A stretch of DNA of 64,000 nucleotides from Rhodococcus sp. 1168 (lineage in GTDB: Bacteria; Actinomycetota; Actinomycetes; Mycobacteriales; Mycobacteriaceae): positions 1 through 64,000 of the forward strand of contig NZ_MKKY01000059.1 of assembly GCF_002091955.1 (NCBI RefSeq), read 5' to 3'. Below, piece by piece: positions 32,831 through 42,721 of this stretch (within the stretch, counting starts at the first letter, position 1; each line of letters begins with the position of its first letter). The position numbers and the translations under genes were made by a program. A model generated the notes under the pieces. It saw only the letters and a list, made by a program, of their open reading frames with translations. It searched no databases and was not told the DNA's origin.

Positions 32831-34159
32831 TCACGACGTTTGGGCCGGGCGTAAAACCGATCTACCCAACAACTCACAAACCTGCAATGCCAAAGCAAGA
32901 TCCAACTTGTCTCGGCCGGCAGTAACAGAATCGCCGAGTGCCTTGTTGATGCGATACTTCACCGTATTACGGTGCAGATGCATGTAATTGGCAGTGTGCA
33001 GATGACTTTCACCATGAGCAAAGTACGCGCTCAACGTCGTCCGCAAGGACGCGGCAGAGGGTGTATCTTCCGCCAACGGACCGAGCACCTCCCAAACCCA
33101 TGACTTCGTAGAATCGATGTTCTCAGAGAGAAGGGACACCACGGCGACGCCGCGGTCCCCGAAGCTCACCACAGGGCGCTGCGGCGTATCCGGCACCGCA
33201 GCAACGGAATAGGCGGCGGTGGCCTGCTGGTGAGATCTTTTGAATCCTTCGATCCCTGATCCTGGCAGTCCGATTGCCACCCGCGCTCCGCCGTCCAACG
33301 GCACTGCCGCCGCTAGAACTTGTAGATCCGGTGCGCCCACCCGGCGACCGAAGGGCAGCCAGGCCCACACCGTGCGTCGATCGATTGCGGTGATGATCGG
33401 CGGCTTGTCCACTCCCACCGCTGCGCCGAGATCGCGTACAAGTCGGTCAAGCGTGTTGATGCCGAGCACGTCCGCATCCCACGTCGACCAGACCACCAGA
33501 GCGACGTGGTGCTGACCGAGGCGATATCCGGTCTCCGATTCGAAAGCGCCGGCATCCGCGTTGGTTCCGGACAGTAGGGCGTGGATCGCGGCCGAATGGA
33601 GGTTTCCCTGTGCTGCCATCCATCGACTGCGTTCCTGCTCGTATGCGTCGAAGACGTAGAGCGTGATCCAGTCGATGTAGCTGTAGACCACATCCGAAGT
33701 GTGTTTCAGGGCAGCCAAAGTGAGTCGTGCTGGAATATCCAGGGTGCTGATCTCTTCGTGACAGATCCGCATCAGATCGCCTTGCCCCATATGATAGGCC
33801 CGAACGAGCGAGTTGGACGGAACATCCCGTTGTGCCAGCCGCAGAGCATATTCCACCGCAGCGGTAGTGGGCTGTAGATGATCGATCGGAATGTCGTTGG
33901 CCAAGACGTGGATGATCGTCGTGATGTTTCCCTGCACGCTGGCATCGAGCATTTCGAGCACTTTGGCGTCTGCGTCCAACTGGTCGATTTCGTGAGCCAT
34001 CATCGAGGCCATTTCACGCGCAATGTCGGCGCTACGCTCATCGAGTCGTCTGGCCAACTCGGCAACCACGGCAAGCACTTCCGGCTCTGCAGATGCAGGC
34101 ACTCGGGCGAGGCGCCGCATCGCGCCGGCGCCTCGCTCCTTATGTGACGGACTACTCAC
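32831..34159 (-). CDS. PucR-type (HTH_30) transcriptional regulator
   Basis: A regulator of about 442 residues. GTG at 34159 overlaps the upstream stop by GTGA; an ATG at 34120 with AGGAGCG about 15 bases upstream is an alternative start. The N-terminal half is a sensory domain (LRLAQRDVPSNSLVRAYHMG). The middle has a GGDEF-like degenerate fold (ALVVWSTWDAD...). The C-terminal PucR HTH is HTANYMHLHRNTVKYRINKA then DSVTAGRDKLDLALALQVCE. It is the last gene of the ligase-DUF3556-oxidoreductase run and may control it. Confidence 0.87.
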   Translation of the reverse strand: MSSPSHKERGAGAMRRLARVPASAEPEVLAVVAELARRLDERSADIAREMASMMAHEIDQLDADAKVLEMLDASVQGNITTIIHVLANDIPIDHLQPTTAAVEYALRLAQRDVPSNSLVRAYHMGQGDLMRICHEEISTLDIPARLTLAALKHTSDVVYSYIDWITLYVFDAYEQERSRWMAAQGNLHSAAIHALLSGTNADAGAFESETGYRLGQHHVALVVWSTWDADVLGINTLDRLVRDLGAAVGVDKPPIITAIDRRTVWAWLPFGRRVGAPDLQVLAAAVPLDGGARVAIGLPGSGIEGFKRSHQQATAAYSVAAVPDTPQRPVVSFGDRGVAVVSLLSENIDSTKSWVWEVLGPLAEDTPSAASLRTTLSAYFAHGESHLHTANYMHLHRNTVKYRINKALGDSVTAGRDKLDLALALQVCELLGRSVLRPAQTS

Positions 34160-35589
34160 AGAACTTCCGCGCCCCGTCGTCGCAGGTACTTCAAAGCCGA
34201 TTCGGCAGCGTTGTACCCACACATTCCGTGCGCTCCGGCACCCGGTGGGGTCGAGGCCGAGCACAGGTAGGTGCCCGCGATCCCCGTGCTGTATGGATCG
34301 ATTGCAACGCGCGGACGCAAGACAACCTGCAGTTCGGTGTTGGCCCCGCCGATGATGTCGCCGCCTACCTGATTCGGATTGTCCTGCGCCAGATCAGCGG
34401 TACCAAGACTCGAAGTCGCGACAATCCGGTCCCGGAATCCTGGCGCAAAGCGTTCGATCTGGCGAATAATCGACTCCGTAGCGTCGCCGTCGTACCCGTG
34501 AGGGACATGCGCATAGGCGTACAACGGATGGATGTTCCCGGCAGAGCGCGTGGGATCCGCCAGGTATTGCTGACCGAGAAGCACAAACGGTCGGTCCGGC
34601 ATACGACCTGCATTCGTGTCTCGCTCAGCTGCCACGATCTCGTCGAAACCACCACCCAGATGGACTGTTCCGGCCCGAGCGCAATCAGAATTGATCCACG
34701 GCACATGGCCTTCGACGGCAAAATCGACCTTGAACGCTCCGGGGGCCTGCTTGAACTTTCGATAGGCCTTCGCAACTCGGCCAGGGAGTCGATCGCCCAG
34801 GATTTCGAGCGCACCCCTCGGATTGACATCCAGCAGAACAACGTCGGCGCGCGGGATCTCGGAGGCAGTGCGTACCCGAACGCCGGTGTCGATCTTGCCG
34901 CCGTGATCGAGGAGCATCGCGGCCATTGCGTCGGTGATCGAACGCGAACCACCCTCGGCGACCGGCCAACCATAGCGGTGACCAGCAGCGGTGATCATCA
35001 ACCCCACCGCCGAGGTGGCCGGACGGTTGAGTGGATAGAAGGCGTGCGCCGCAACCCCGCCGAACAACGCCTTCCCTTTGTCGGTCTTCCACAGCTTCGC
35101 GGTCACCGTTGCTGGAAGCAGCGCTCGCGGACCGAAAGCTGCGAGGCGCAGCGGATGATGCGGAACATTGACGATCGGTCGCATCAGGTCGGACGCCAGG
35201 TCGTCGAACCCCGTCGACAAGTCACCGAACATGCGTCGCCATCGAGCCCCATCCGCGCCGAGTCCCGCAGCGGTCTGCTCCAACGAGCGGTACAGAACAC
35301 CGGCATCGCCGCTGTCGAGCGGATGCGCACAGTCCACCTCTGCCCAACGCCAGATCAGCCCATATCGCGCGAGATCCAGTGTGGACAGGTACGGCGAGCC
35401 GATTCCCATCGGGTGAAACGCCGAGCAGTGATCGTGGATCAATCCCGGCACGTCGATCGGACCGGAGCGGGTGCCTCCGCCGATCTGGTTGGAAGCCTCG
35501 ATTACCTGCACGTCCACACCGCTACGTGCAAGGTGTAACGCGGCAGCGAGCCCATTGGGCCCGCTGCCGACGACTACGGCCTTCGTCAC
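34156..35589 (-). CDS. FAD-dependent oxidoreductase, phytoene-desaturase-like
   Basis: A 477-residue flavoprotein starting with GTG at 35589. The dinucleotide motif is AVVVGSGPNGLAAALHLARS then VEVIEAS-like (VQVIEASNQIGGG). The C-terminal FAD motif is YLCSASTPPGAGAHGMCGYN. The architecture fits the phytoene desaturase/CrtI-related group (NAD(P)/FAD-dependent oxidoreductase). It overlaps the DUF3556 gene by 4 bp (GTGA) and overlaps the PucR start by 4 bp as well. Joint transcription is strongly indicated. The substrate is not known. Confidence 0.88.
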   Translation of the reverse strand: MTKAVVVGSGPNGLAAALHLARSGVDVQVIEASNQIGGGTRSGPIDVPGLIHDHCSAFHPMGIGSPYLSTLDLARYGLIWRWAEVDCAHPLDSGDAGVLYRSLEQTAAGLGADGARWRRMFGDLSTGFDDLASDLMRPIVNVPHHPLRLAAFGPRALLPATVTAKLWKTDKGKALFGGVAAHAFYPLNRPATSAVGLMITAAGHRYGWPVAEGGSRSITDAMAAMLLDHGGKIDTGVRVRTASEIPRADVVLLDVNPRGALEILGDRLPGRVAKAYRKFKQAPGAFKVDFAVEGHVPWINSDCARAGTVHLGGGFDEIVAAERDTNAGRMPDRPFVLLGQQYLADPTRSAGNIHPLYAYAHVPHGYDGDATESIIRQIERFAPGFRDRIVATSSLGTADLAQDNPNQVGGDIIGGANTELQVVLRPRVAIDPYSTGIAGTYLCSASTPPGAGAHGMCGYNAAESALKYLRRRGAEVL

Positions 35590-37433
35590 TTACTCACCTC
35601 TTGCTCGCTACCGCTCACTGTCGTACGCATCTTCGGTTCGGAAACAACCTGCGGATCCGTTGCCGCGCGGTCGGCCCGTACGTCCAGTGTCCACTGAACG
35701 TCGAACGGAATTGGCCCGTTCGGCAACCACGGTTGCTCGGCAACTGCGTCGGCGACCTTGAAAGTACCCCGTTCGATGACGCCGAGAGCCGCATCGATCA
35801 CCTGGTACCCCTGAGTACCCTTGTGGATGGGCTGCGATTCGATCCAGGTCACCAAGAACTCACCGGGCGCGAAGTTGCAGCGACGCTGGATGGCGGCGAT
35901 CAGCTTCGCGTCGTGTAGGTGCCCGTCACCGAAGTTGAAGGCGACGATGGAGTTGCAACTGAACTCGGCTTCGCGCAGTGAGTACGTGTTGATGTCGTCG
36001 CCGAGGTGCCTGATCATCAGAGAGAACAGTGCACGCCCTTGGCTGTGCATGGAACGCCAGCCCAACAACTGATGCAGAACGACGTCGGAAACGTCCTCGG
36101 GGTACATCGTCATCAACTGATTGCGCGTATCCGAAGATGGACGCTTGATGAACTGGTCGATCTTCGCTTCGGCCCCCGGCGCGAATGCCCACGTCGCAGA
36201 TGCCCAGTTACCGGCGTACTGACGCATGGACGGCAGGAAGGACACCAGATCGGGTCGAAAATTTCCTAAAATCGGGAAGAATGCCAGGGCTGCAACAATT
36301 CCCACGGTGATCCACGGCGAGGACATTGCTCCGAGGCCGTAGCCTTCCCATGCCGGGAAGCCCAGGAACAGGAAGACCGAGGCGTAAGCGAACAAAAGAT
36401 TCCATTCGAGTGGAACGGCCAGCGGGAAAGTCGACGCAATGAACAGGTGGAATCCGACCATGAGGATCACGGCGAGGATGGTGAGCGTCTTGTTCGTCGA
36501 GAACAGCAGTATCAGCGGGGTGATGATTTCGACCATCGTTCCGGCCACGTGCGCGACGCCGCCGGCCAAATGCGAGGGCCGTAGATCCTCCGGGTAATTC
36601 CGGTAGTGCGCACGCTTGATTCTCTTCGACGTGATCCACGGCGTGTTGCTGAGCATCGGGGGAACCACCAGCGAGAAGTGGCGACCGAATTTCGATACAC
36701 CGGCGCTGATCCACACCATGACGATCAGCAGTTTGAGCGCCAGGATCATGTCGACGAAGGGCAGGAACGTGAAGAAGAATATTGCCGGCAGGTATTGCTC
36801 ACTACGTGCAGCGATGAAGGGCACCTTGTCACGCAGCCCGAGAATCAATATGAGTACCAGGAAGGAGTACAGGACCGTCGGTCGAACGAGTCCAGCACTG
36901 TCCGCGAATGCCGAATCGATTCCGGCGGTGTGCACGCCCGGAATGATCGCTGCAACAGAGAGATTGGCGACTGCGGCGACGTAGATGAAAACGTCGAAGG
37001 CCGTGCGGGTGTCACCCGAGGTGAGCGGTACCTTGCCCGGCCACGGTGGGAGGCGAATCGTACCGGGGCGAATCCAGTAGAGAAGTCCACCGGTCATCGG
37101 CTTGAAGTGCCCCGCGAGCGGGCCCCAGGATCCTGCCAGGCCCAGCATCTCGAGCATCATCGTCCAGATGATGAGTTTCTGGTAGACGATCGGCTGGTTC
37201 CACCACGATCCGAGGTCGAACCACGATAGGCCGGAAGTCAACGTGGCAACGGCTGTTCCAGCCGCCAGGTAGAGGAACAACAACTTCATGATGTAGACGG
37301 TGTGGACCATCTTCGGCGTACCAAAGCCGTAATCCACCCAGTGCGTGGACATGTCACGCAGACGCTCGAGGAACGGCTTGTCCATGAATGTTGCCGGATC
37401 GACGGGAGGGAAGTTTCCTTCTTTGAATCCCAT
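35586..37433 (-). CDS. DUF3556 membrane protein
   Basis: A 615-residue protein with a signature N-terminus MGFKEGNFPPVDPATFMDKP, then YGFGTPKMVHTVYIMKLLFL. About ten membrane segments follow (GTAVATLTSGL..., LLIVMVWISAGVSKFGRHFS, VEIITPLILLFSTN and others). A soluble C-terminal part of about 200 residues ends in a cytoplasm-like tail. This is the DUF3556 family found in mycolata; its biochemical role is unknown to me. ATG at 37433 follows AGGAGCAC. The stop overlaps the next gene by GTGA. Confidence 0.85.
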   Translation of the reverse strand: MGFKEGNFPPVDPATFMDKPFLERLRDMSTHWVDYGFGTPKMVHTVYIMKLLFLYLAAGTAVATLTSGLSWFDLGSWWNQPIVYQKLIIWTMMLEMLGLAGSWGPLAGHFKPMTGGLLYWIRPGTIRLPPWPGKVPLTSGDTRTAFDVFIYVAAVANLSVAAIIPGVHTAGIDSAFADSAGLVRPTVLYSFLVLILILGLRDKVPFIAARSEQYLPAIFFFTFLPFVDMILALKLLIVMVWISAGVSKFGRHFSLVVPPMLSNTPWITSKRIKRAHYRNYPEDLRPSHLAGGVAHVAGTMVEIITPLILLFSTNKTLTILAVILMVGFHLFIASTFPLAVPLEWNLLFAYASVFLFLGFPAWEGYGLGAMSSPWITVGIVAALAFFPILGNFRPDLVSFLPSMRQYAGNWASATWAFAPGAEAKIDQFIKRPSSDTRNQLMTMYPEDVSDVVLHQLLGWRSMHSQGRALFSLMIRHLGDDINTYSLREAEFSCNSIVAFNFGDGHLHDAKLIAAIQRRCNFAPGEFLVTWIESQPIHKGTQGYQVIDAALGVIERGTFKVADAVAEQPWLPNGPIPFDVQWTLDVRADRAATDPQVVSEPKMRTTVSGSEQEVSK

Positions 37434-37519
37434 GATGTGCTCCTAAAATACGGAATGTGGGCATGACGGACCTACTCGGCGGACGTCGTCGAGTTGTGTT
37501 GGTACTGTTGGGGAAGCGG

Positions 37520-38992
37520 CTAGGGAGCGGGATTTGCGCTCAAAGCGCGTCTCATTCCAGGTTTGTCGATCTTGCCCACCGGGTTTCGGGGAAGCGTATC
37601 GACGACGTAGATGGCCACTGGTACCTTCACTCGAGTAAGCAAGGCCGTGACATGTTCGAGTAGTTCGTCTTCGGTGACGGGCGCATCGGGGTAGGCCACA
37701 ACATAGGCCACTGGCACCTCGCCATAGACCTGGTGCGGAGCGCCGATGACGGCGGCTTCCAGCACGGAAGGATGCGTGGCGAGCGAGTTTTCGATCTCCT
37801 TGGGGTAGATGTTCTCGCCCCCGCGGATGATCATGTCCTTGATGCGGTCGACCAGGGTCAGGTAGCCGTCCTCGTCGAGGACTCCGACGTCACCGGTGTG
37901 CAACCAACCGTCCTTGACGGCCTGTGCAGTTTCCTCCGGCTTGCCCAGATAGCCGCGCATCACGTTGTCGCCCTTGATTACCACCTCTCCGGCAGTGCCG
38001 ACGGGCGCAAAGGTTCCGTCCTCGGCGAGAATCGCAATCTGCTGGCCGGGCAGCGCCGGTCCGACCGTACCGAGTTTGCGCACTCCTTCGACCGGATTGC
38101 AGGCCGACGCGCAGGTCCCCTCGGTAAGTCCGTATCCTTCCGCGATCACGAAACCGAAACGCTGTTCTGCGCGTTCGAGGAGTTCCCTGCTGATCGGCGC
38201 CGCACCACATATGGCGAACTTCAAAGAGGACGTGTCGATCGACGCGTCTTCCTGCTGTGAGGCCAGCATCGCGTAGATTGCCGGCACAGCCGAGAAATAC
38301 GTGGGACGAAGCCGCGCAACGTCGTGGAAGAACCTCGACACCGAGAACTTTCCGGTGACACTCACCTGTCCGCCGACGAGCAAGGGCGTCAAGACGCTGA
38401 CGCAGATCGCGTTGACATGGAACAGTGGCAGAATCAGCAGGCAATGATCAGCGCCGGTGACACCGATGTTCTTTCCCATCGACGAGGCCATGAATTGCAG
38501 GTTGGCATGGGTGAGCATCACTCCCTTGGGTCGCCCGGTGGAGCCGCTGGTGTAGATGAGCAGAGCCAGATCGTCTGCTGCAACATTGATTCCGGGTTGA
38601 GAATCGGTAGGCGGCACTGTCGCCAGATCGGTGACGACCAACAACGCACGTCCACTAGAGGGAGCGTCGGCAGTGGCGGTGATGACCAACTCGGCCCCGG
38701 AGTCCGCGATCTGGTAATCCGCTTCGTTCGCGGTGAACATCGGATTGATGGGTGTAGCTGCAGCGCCGATGCGCCAGGCAGCCATGATCGCAATCAGTAG
38801 CTCGACTCGATTGGGCAGCATGATCGCCACCACGTCACCGAGTCCGATTCCGAGTCCGGCCAATTGCGCGGCAACAGCTTCCGTGCGACTTGCAAACTCT
38901 TCATACGTGAGTTCGACGCGGTCGTCCCGCACGCACGGCTTCTGCCCGTACTTCTTTGCAAGATCCCAAGCCAAATATCCAATGTCCGCCAC
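37520..38992 (-). CDS. AMP-binding ligase, first gene of the DUF3556 unit
   Basis: A 490-residue acyl-CoA/aryl-acid ligase. The start is probably GTG at 38992 after AAAGG; another GTG lies at 39004. The P-loop is LLIYTSGSTGRPKGVMLTHA. The core EGYGLTEG, then GENIYPKEIENSL and PRNPVGKIDKPGMR carry the adenylation and thioester motifs. Preceding DUF3556 by 86 bp on the same strand, it likely supplies CoA-activated substrate for the downstream proteins. The acid is unknown. The 360-bp stretch upstream (38993-39355) holds nothing I can support. Confidence 0.88.
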   Translation of the reverse strand: MADIGYLAWDLAKKYGQKPCVRDDRVELTYEEFASRTEAVAAQLAGLGIGLGDVVAIMLPNRVELLIAIMAAWRIGAAATPINPMFTANEADYQIADSGAELVITATADAPSSGRALLVVTDLATVPPTDSQPGINVAADDLALLIYTSGSTGRPKGVMLTHANLQFMASSMGKNIGVTGADHCLLILPLFHVNAICVSVLTPLLVGGQVSVTGKFSVSRFFHDVARLRPTYFSAVPAIYAMLASQQEDASIDTSSLKFAICGAAPISRELLERAEQRFGFVIAEGYGLTEGTCASACNPVEGVRKLGTVGPALPGQQIAILAEDGTFAPVGTAGEVVIKGDNVMRGYLGKPEETAQAVKDGWLHTGDVGVLDEDGYLTLVDRIKDMIIRGGENIYPKEIENSLATHPSVLEAAVIGAPHQVYGEVPVAYVVAYPDAPVTEDELLEHVTALLTRVKVPVAIYVVDTLPRNPVGKIDKPGMRRALSANPAP

Positions 38993-39355
38993 GAGAGTCA
39001 GCACCTTTCATTCGTGTGTGACTCGAAACACTATCGACGTCCTGCGACCGAAGAAACGGTCCCTGAGGATCAACTTGTCCAGGTTCTTTGTTCCCTGAGC
39101 ACAATGCCGAAGGTGCAGCGCACGTGAGCTCGAGGGCTGCTGCAACACCTCGTGAGCGCGTCGGATCACCACCTCGGAAATCCGGTTCAAGACGGGTGAC
39201 GACAGTATCCACTGCTGTCAGTACGAGGCAGATCTGCCGGGTGGCCGACCCTTTCGATCGAGGTACCGATCCTGGGGCAGAGCCTTGCGATCGAAGAAAA
39301 ACACCAGCGGTAGCGAAAGCGTTTCGGCTGTAGCACCATTCCTCAATGAGACATG

Positions 39356-40945
39356 TCAGCGCGCATAGTACTCCCTCATCGGTTCTTCGGCCAGCACTTC
39401 GCCGTCGGAGACGATGGTCAGCGAGGACCGATCGAGTCGATACTGGGTTCCGTCGGCGGGGTTGGTGGCGATGAATCCGCCGGCAGAGGGCCTCGGGTCG
39501 TCGAGTTCGATCCCGGCGGCGTCGGTGATTCGGACGCCCTTGTAGTAGTACCGTCCGACGCCGGTTTCGCACACCACGATTTTGGAATCGGTGGTGCGTC
39601 CGATGGCGACGGCGAGATTGTCGGCGTTGCATCGGGGCCCGGATGAGCCGAGGAAGCCTTGGCTGTCCGCGCCGGATACAGGGATCGATCGAGCGCGGGT
39701 TGGTACGACCGGAGTGGACGTCGGGGCAATCGTTGTCGGCGGCTCTGTCTCCACGTTCGGCGCGCTCTGGGAAGTCGGAGCAGCCGCCGATGGTACTGCA
39801 GCCGTGTTGGATTCGGTCTTCGGCGCGAGTGTCAGCCATGCAACAGCTGCGCCGAGTCCGAGTACCAGGACGACGAGGAGGGTGATCGTCACGGGGAGAA
39901 ACGTCGAGCGGTGCGGCCCCGGTTGAGCGACCGGGTACGGGGCTGCATTCGGTCGAGGTGGTGGGGGAGGAGGTGCCGCTGTGTCCCAGGCCTGCGGTCG
40001 GGGATGGACGGCATCGCCAACTTTGGTCTGTCGATATTCACCGACGCTGCCCACTGCCGTGCCGTCGAGAGTGCGATCTACGATCGCGGTGGCCTCGGCG
40101 CGGTCCGGCGGAGTAAGGGCAAGATGGGCGGCCCGCGCGAAATCGCCCGTACTGGAGAACCGTTCATCGGGATCTTTCGCCAGACCGCGGACGACTACCG
40201 CATCGAGTGCACGGGGAAGCCCCGGCCGAGTGAGGCTGGCTCGGGGTGGCGCGGTCATGAGATGCGCTTTGATAAGTTGGCTGACGCTGGTCGAGGGATA
40301 AGGCGCTGTTCCGGTGAGGCATTCGTACAGCACGCAGGCCAGTGAGTACGTGTCGGCCTGATGGGTGACCGTATCGGCGTCGAATCGTTCGGGTGCCATG
40401 TAGGCGTACGAGCCGATCGCGGTGCCCTGGGTGGTGAGCTGTACGTCCGAACCTGACCGAGCAATACCGAAGTCCACGAGATAAGCGAAGTCGTCCCGAG
40501 TAAGGAGAATATTCTCCGGCTTGATGTCGCGGTGAATCAAATTGTCGGCGTGTGCGGCGTCCAACGCTGAGGCGACCTGTGCGACGATCGCGACGGCGCG
40601 GCTCGGTGACATCGGACCCTGAGCCCTGAGAACGGTTCGAAGATCATCGCCGGCGACCAGCCGCATGTCGATGAAGAGGACGCCGTCGATCTCGCCCCAG
40701 TCGTGAATGGGAATAATATGTGGCTCTCGAAGACGCGCTGCAGCTCGCGATTCGCGGCGGAACCGTTCCTGATAAGTCGGATCGTGCGCAAGGTCGGGTG
40801 AGAGTAGTTTGAGGGCCACAGTGCGGTCTTTGACAGTGTCGTATGCCTCGTACACCTCACCCATGCCGCCCTTGCCGAGCAACGATTTCAGCTTGTAGGG
40901 GCCGAACTGGCTTCCCTCTCGGGATACTGACGCGATCTGATTCAT
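39356..40945 (-). CDS. Receptor-type Ser/Thr protein kinase (PknB-like)
   Basis: A 529-residue kinase from ATG at 40945. The cytosolic kinase domain has the Gly loop LLGKGGMGEVYEAYD (residues 22-36), the ATP Lys46, catalytic HRDIKPEN (138-145) and DFG (158-160), with the activation segment containing GSYAYMAPERF. A Pro-rich juxtamembrane linker leads to one membrane helix (about 351-373). The exterior domain of about 150 residues has a Cys pair (GPRCNADN and IVVCETG) and no PASTA repeats, so the signal it senses is not obvious. It stands alone. Confidence 0.93.
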   Translation of the reverse strand: MNQIASVSREGSQFGPYKLKSLLGKGGMGEVYEAYDTVKDRTVALKLLSPDLAHDPTYQERFRRESRAAARLREPHIIPIHDWGEIDGVLFIDMRLVAGDDLRTVLRAQGPMSPSRAVAIVAQVASALDAAHADNLIHRDIKPENILLTRDDFAYLVDFGIARSGSDVQLTTQGTAIGSYAYMAPERFDADTVTHQADTYSLACVLYECLTGTAPYPSTSVSQLIKAHLMTAPPRASLTRPGLPRALDAVVVRGLAKDPDERFSSTGDFARAAHLALTPPDRAEATAIVDRTLDGTAVGSVGEYRQTKVGDAVHPRPQAWDTAAPPPPPPRPNAAPYPVAQPGPHRSTFLPVTITLLVVLVLGLGAAVAWLTLAPKTESNTAAVPSAAAPTSQSAPNVETEPPTTIAPTSTPVVPTRARSIPVSGADSQGFLGSSGPRCNADNLAVAIGRTTDSKIVVCETGVGRYYYKGVRITDAAGIELDDPRPSAGGFIATNPADGTQYRLDRSSLTIVSDGEVLAEEPMREYYAR

Positions 40946-41093
40946 CGAACCTGCTTCGTGTGTGCCGAGAAGAATACAAACGATGATCCAGTCAGGTTTC
41001 GCTCGGTAGCGTGGATTCGTTACGTAATAGCCCCTCACGGCTTCCGCGGTGTGCAGTTCTACGAGATGGGTGACCCGAGCTTTCGCATCATGG

Positions 41094-41948
41094 TCAACCG
41101 GCCAGGTCGCGCCGATGATAGACGGGAAATGCCAAGGCGCACAATACGATCGCGGCGACAAGAAGAATTGATAGATCAGCGTAGTTGACCCCGTTGACGA
41201 GGGGGTTGCTACCTGCGAAGTAGTACCAGGGACTGACCTTCGTGAAGCCGGCAAGTGAGTCCGACAGCGGTAGGAAAGCGTTGAGCGCGAAGGCAAGCAC
41301 GGCAAGTGCCGCCGGGATGGCCGAGGCGAGCCGGCCGTCACCGGTAAGCGCAGCGATCAGTACCGCGACCGCGCCGAATACGATCGCCAACAGTGCGCTG
41401 TGCGCGCACGTGCCGAACACGCCGGATGCGTCGATACCGAGACCGCCGATCACATTCCCGATTATCAATCCGGCTGCGACGCCTAGGGTCGCGAGCAGCA
41501 CGTGGACTATCATGGCCGCGGTCTTGGCGGCCAGAAAAGCGCTGCGACTCAATGGAAGTGATAAAAGTACGCCTATGGTCTTTGTCTGTTCCTCTCCGCA
41601 GATCGCCTTGGATGCGGAGAGAATTGCAACCGCGATCAGTCCTCCAGGCACGACCAGCGAGACCATTTCGGCATTCATCCACCCCGCTGGAGTGGTCATG
41701 TCCGCACCAGCGAGCAGTTTGCCGACCGAGTCCGTGAAATTGGCAGGCAGGGCGACCAATGTGTCCTGCAACGGCGGCCACAGCGCCCCCGTCAGGGCAC
41801 CCATCGCGACCATCGCCGCAGCCACGACACCCACCAGCGTCAACCGGTCTCGCAGGGCGAGCGCCGTCACCGCTCGGATCTGGCGGAGCCGGCGCGGTCG
41901 TGCCGAGCCCGCGGCACTGTGGTCTGAGGTCGTTGTCATCGTGCTCAT
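41094..41948 (-). CDS. ABC-2 type exporter permease
   Basis: A 284-residue membrane protein with six predicted helices and the large extracellular loop between helices 1 and 2 (PPLQDTLVALPANFTDSVGK). Typical ABC-2 phrases are ICGEEQTKTIGVLLSLPLSRSAFLAAK (long form seen as GEEQTKTIGVLLSLPLSRS) and SPWYYFAGSNPLVNG at the end. ATG at 41948 overlaps the upstream permease stop by ATGA. Together with that permease it would form a heterodimeric pore for the ATPase at 42711. Confidence 0.9.
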   Translation of the reverse strand: MSTMTTTSDHSAAGSARPRRLRQIRAVTALALRDRLTLVGVVAAAMVAMGALTGALWPPLQDTLVALPANFTDSVGKLLAGADMTTPAGWMNAEMVSLVVPGGLIAVAILSASKAICGEEQTKTIGVLLSLPLSRSAFLAAKTAAMIVHVLLATLGVAAGLIIGNVIGGLGIDASGVFGTCAHSALLAIVFGAVAVLIAALTGDGRLASAIPAALAVLAFALNAFLPLSDSLAGFTKVSPWYYFAGSNPLVNGVNYADLSILLVAAIVLCALAFPVYHRRDLAG

Positions 41949-42721
41949 CCCTTCAGGTCACGGCGGTCGAACGCGACGGCCGCGATCGTCGCCGCAGCGA
42001 GGGTAAGTACGGCAAGGACCAGGACGTGCCGTAGATCGCCGCCATGACTCAGCGGCTCGCTGGAGACGTAGTAATACCACGGGCTGATTCGCGCCCACGC
42101 GTCGAGATGTGCGATCGGAAGCATCGAGTTCGACACCCACGCCGCCACAGCGAGACCGCCTCCGACGCCGGCGGCTATACCGGGATCGCCCGCTACTGCG
42201 CCCGCGGCCAGCGTGATCGCCCCGAACAGCAATGCGAGCAGGTACAGATGCAAACACGCCGCCGCAATGTGGCGGGGAGTGAGCTCGTCGACACCGAACA
42301 ACATTGCCGACAGAACCGCAGCGCCCCCGAACACGATCGTCACCGCAGCAAGCGCGGCGCCCACTCCCAGAGCTTTCTGTGCCAGGATCGACCTTCTGGT
42401 GACCGGCTGGGCGGACAGCAACGCCATCGTCCCGACCTTTTCCTCCCCGGCGGTTGCCGCCGCCGAGGTGATCACCGCATACGCGATCAGGGCCAGCGGG
42501 GCGATGAGGTTGAACAGCTCACCGATCGCATAGCCGCCCGGACCAGCCGGGATGAACGCAGTGACTGCGTCGGGCATCGCGTTGGTCAGGTCGGTCATGA
42601 CGTCCTCGAGCCCGGAGCTGATACCGGTCACGAAGAATGCGAAGAGTGCCAGCACGACGCCCAGTGCTGCGACGGGCATCCGGCGGTCGGTCAGTTCGCG
42701 AGTGAAGATGTCAGTGGACAT
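41945..42721 (-). CDS. ABC-2 type exporter permease
   Basis: A 258-residue membrane protein, ATG at 42721 (MSTDIFTRELTDRRMPVAAL). Six helices are predicted. Characteristic phrases include EEKVGTMALLSAQPVTRRS after the first loop and RISPWYYYVSSEPLSHGGD near the end, parallel to the partner's SPWYYFAGSNPL. It overlaps the ATPase gene by 11 bp and its own stop overlaps the second permease. The pair probably arose by duplication. Confidence 0.9.
   Translation of the reverse strand: MSTDIFTRELTDRRMPVAALGVVLALFAFFVTGISSGLEDVMTDLTNAMPDAVTAFIPAGPGGYAIGELFNLIAPLALIAYAVITSAAATAGEEKVGTMALLSAQPVTRRSILAQKALGVGAALAAVTIVFGGAAVLSAMLFGVDELTPRHIAAACLHLYLLALLFGAITLAAGAVAGDPGIAAGVGGGLAVAAWVSNSMLPIAHLDAWARISPWYYYVSSEPLSHGGDLRHVLVLAVLTLAAATIAAVAFDRRDLKG

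Noticed and set aside
34093-35538. 481-codon + strand frame
   Set aside because: It lies entirely over the FAD oxidoreductase and PucR genes on the other strand, whose motifs are unmistakable. The + product has no motif.
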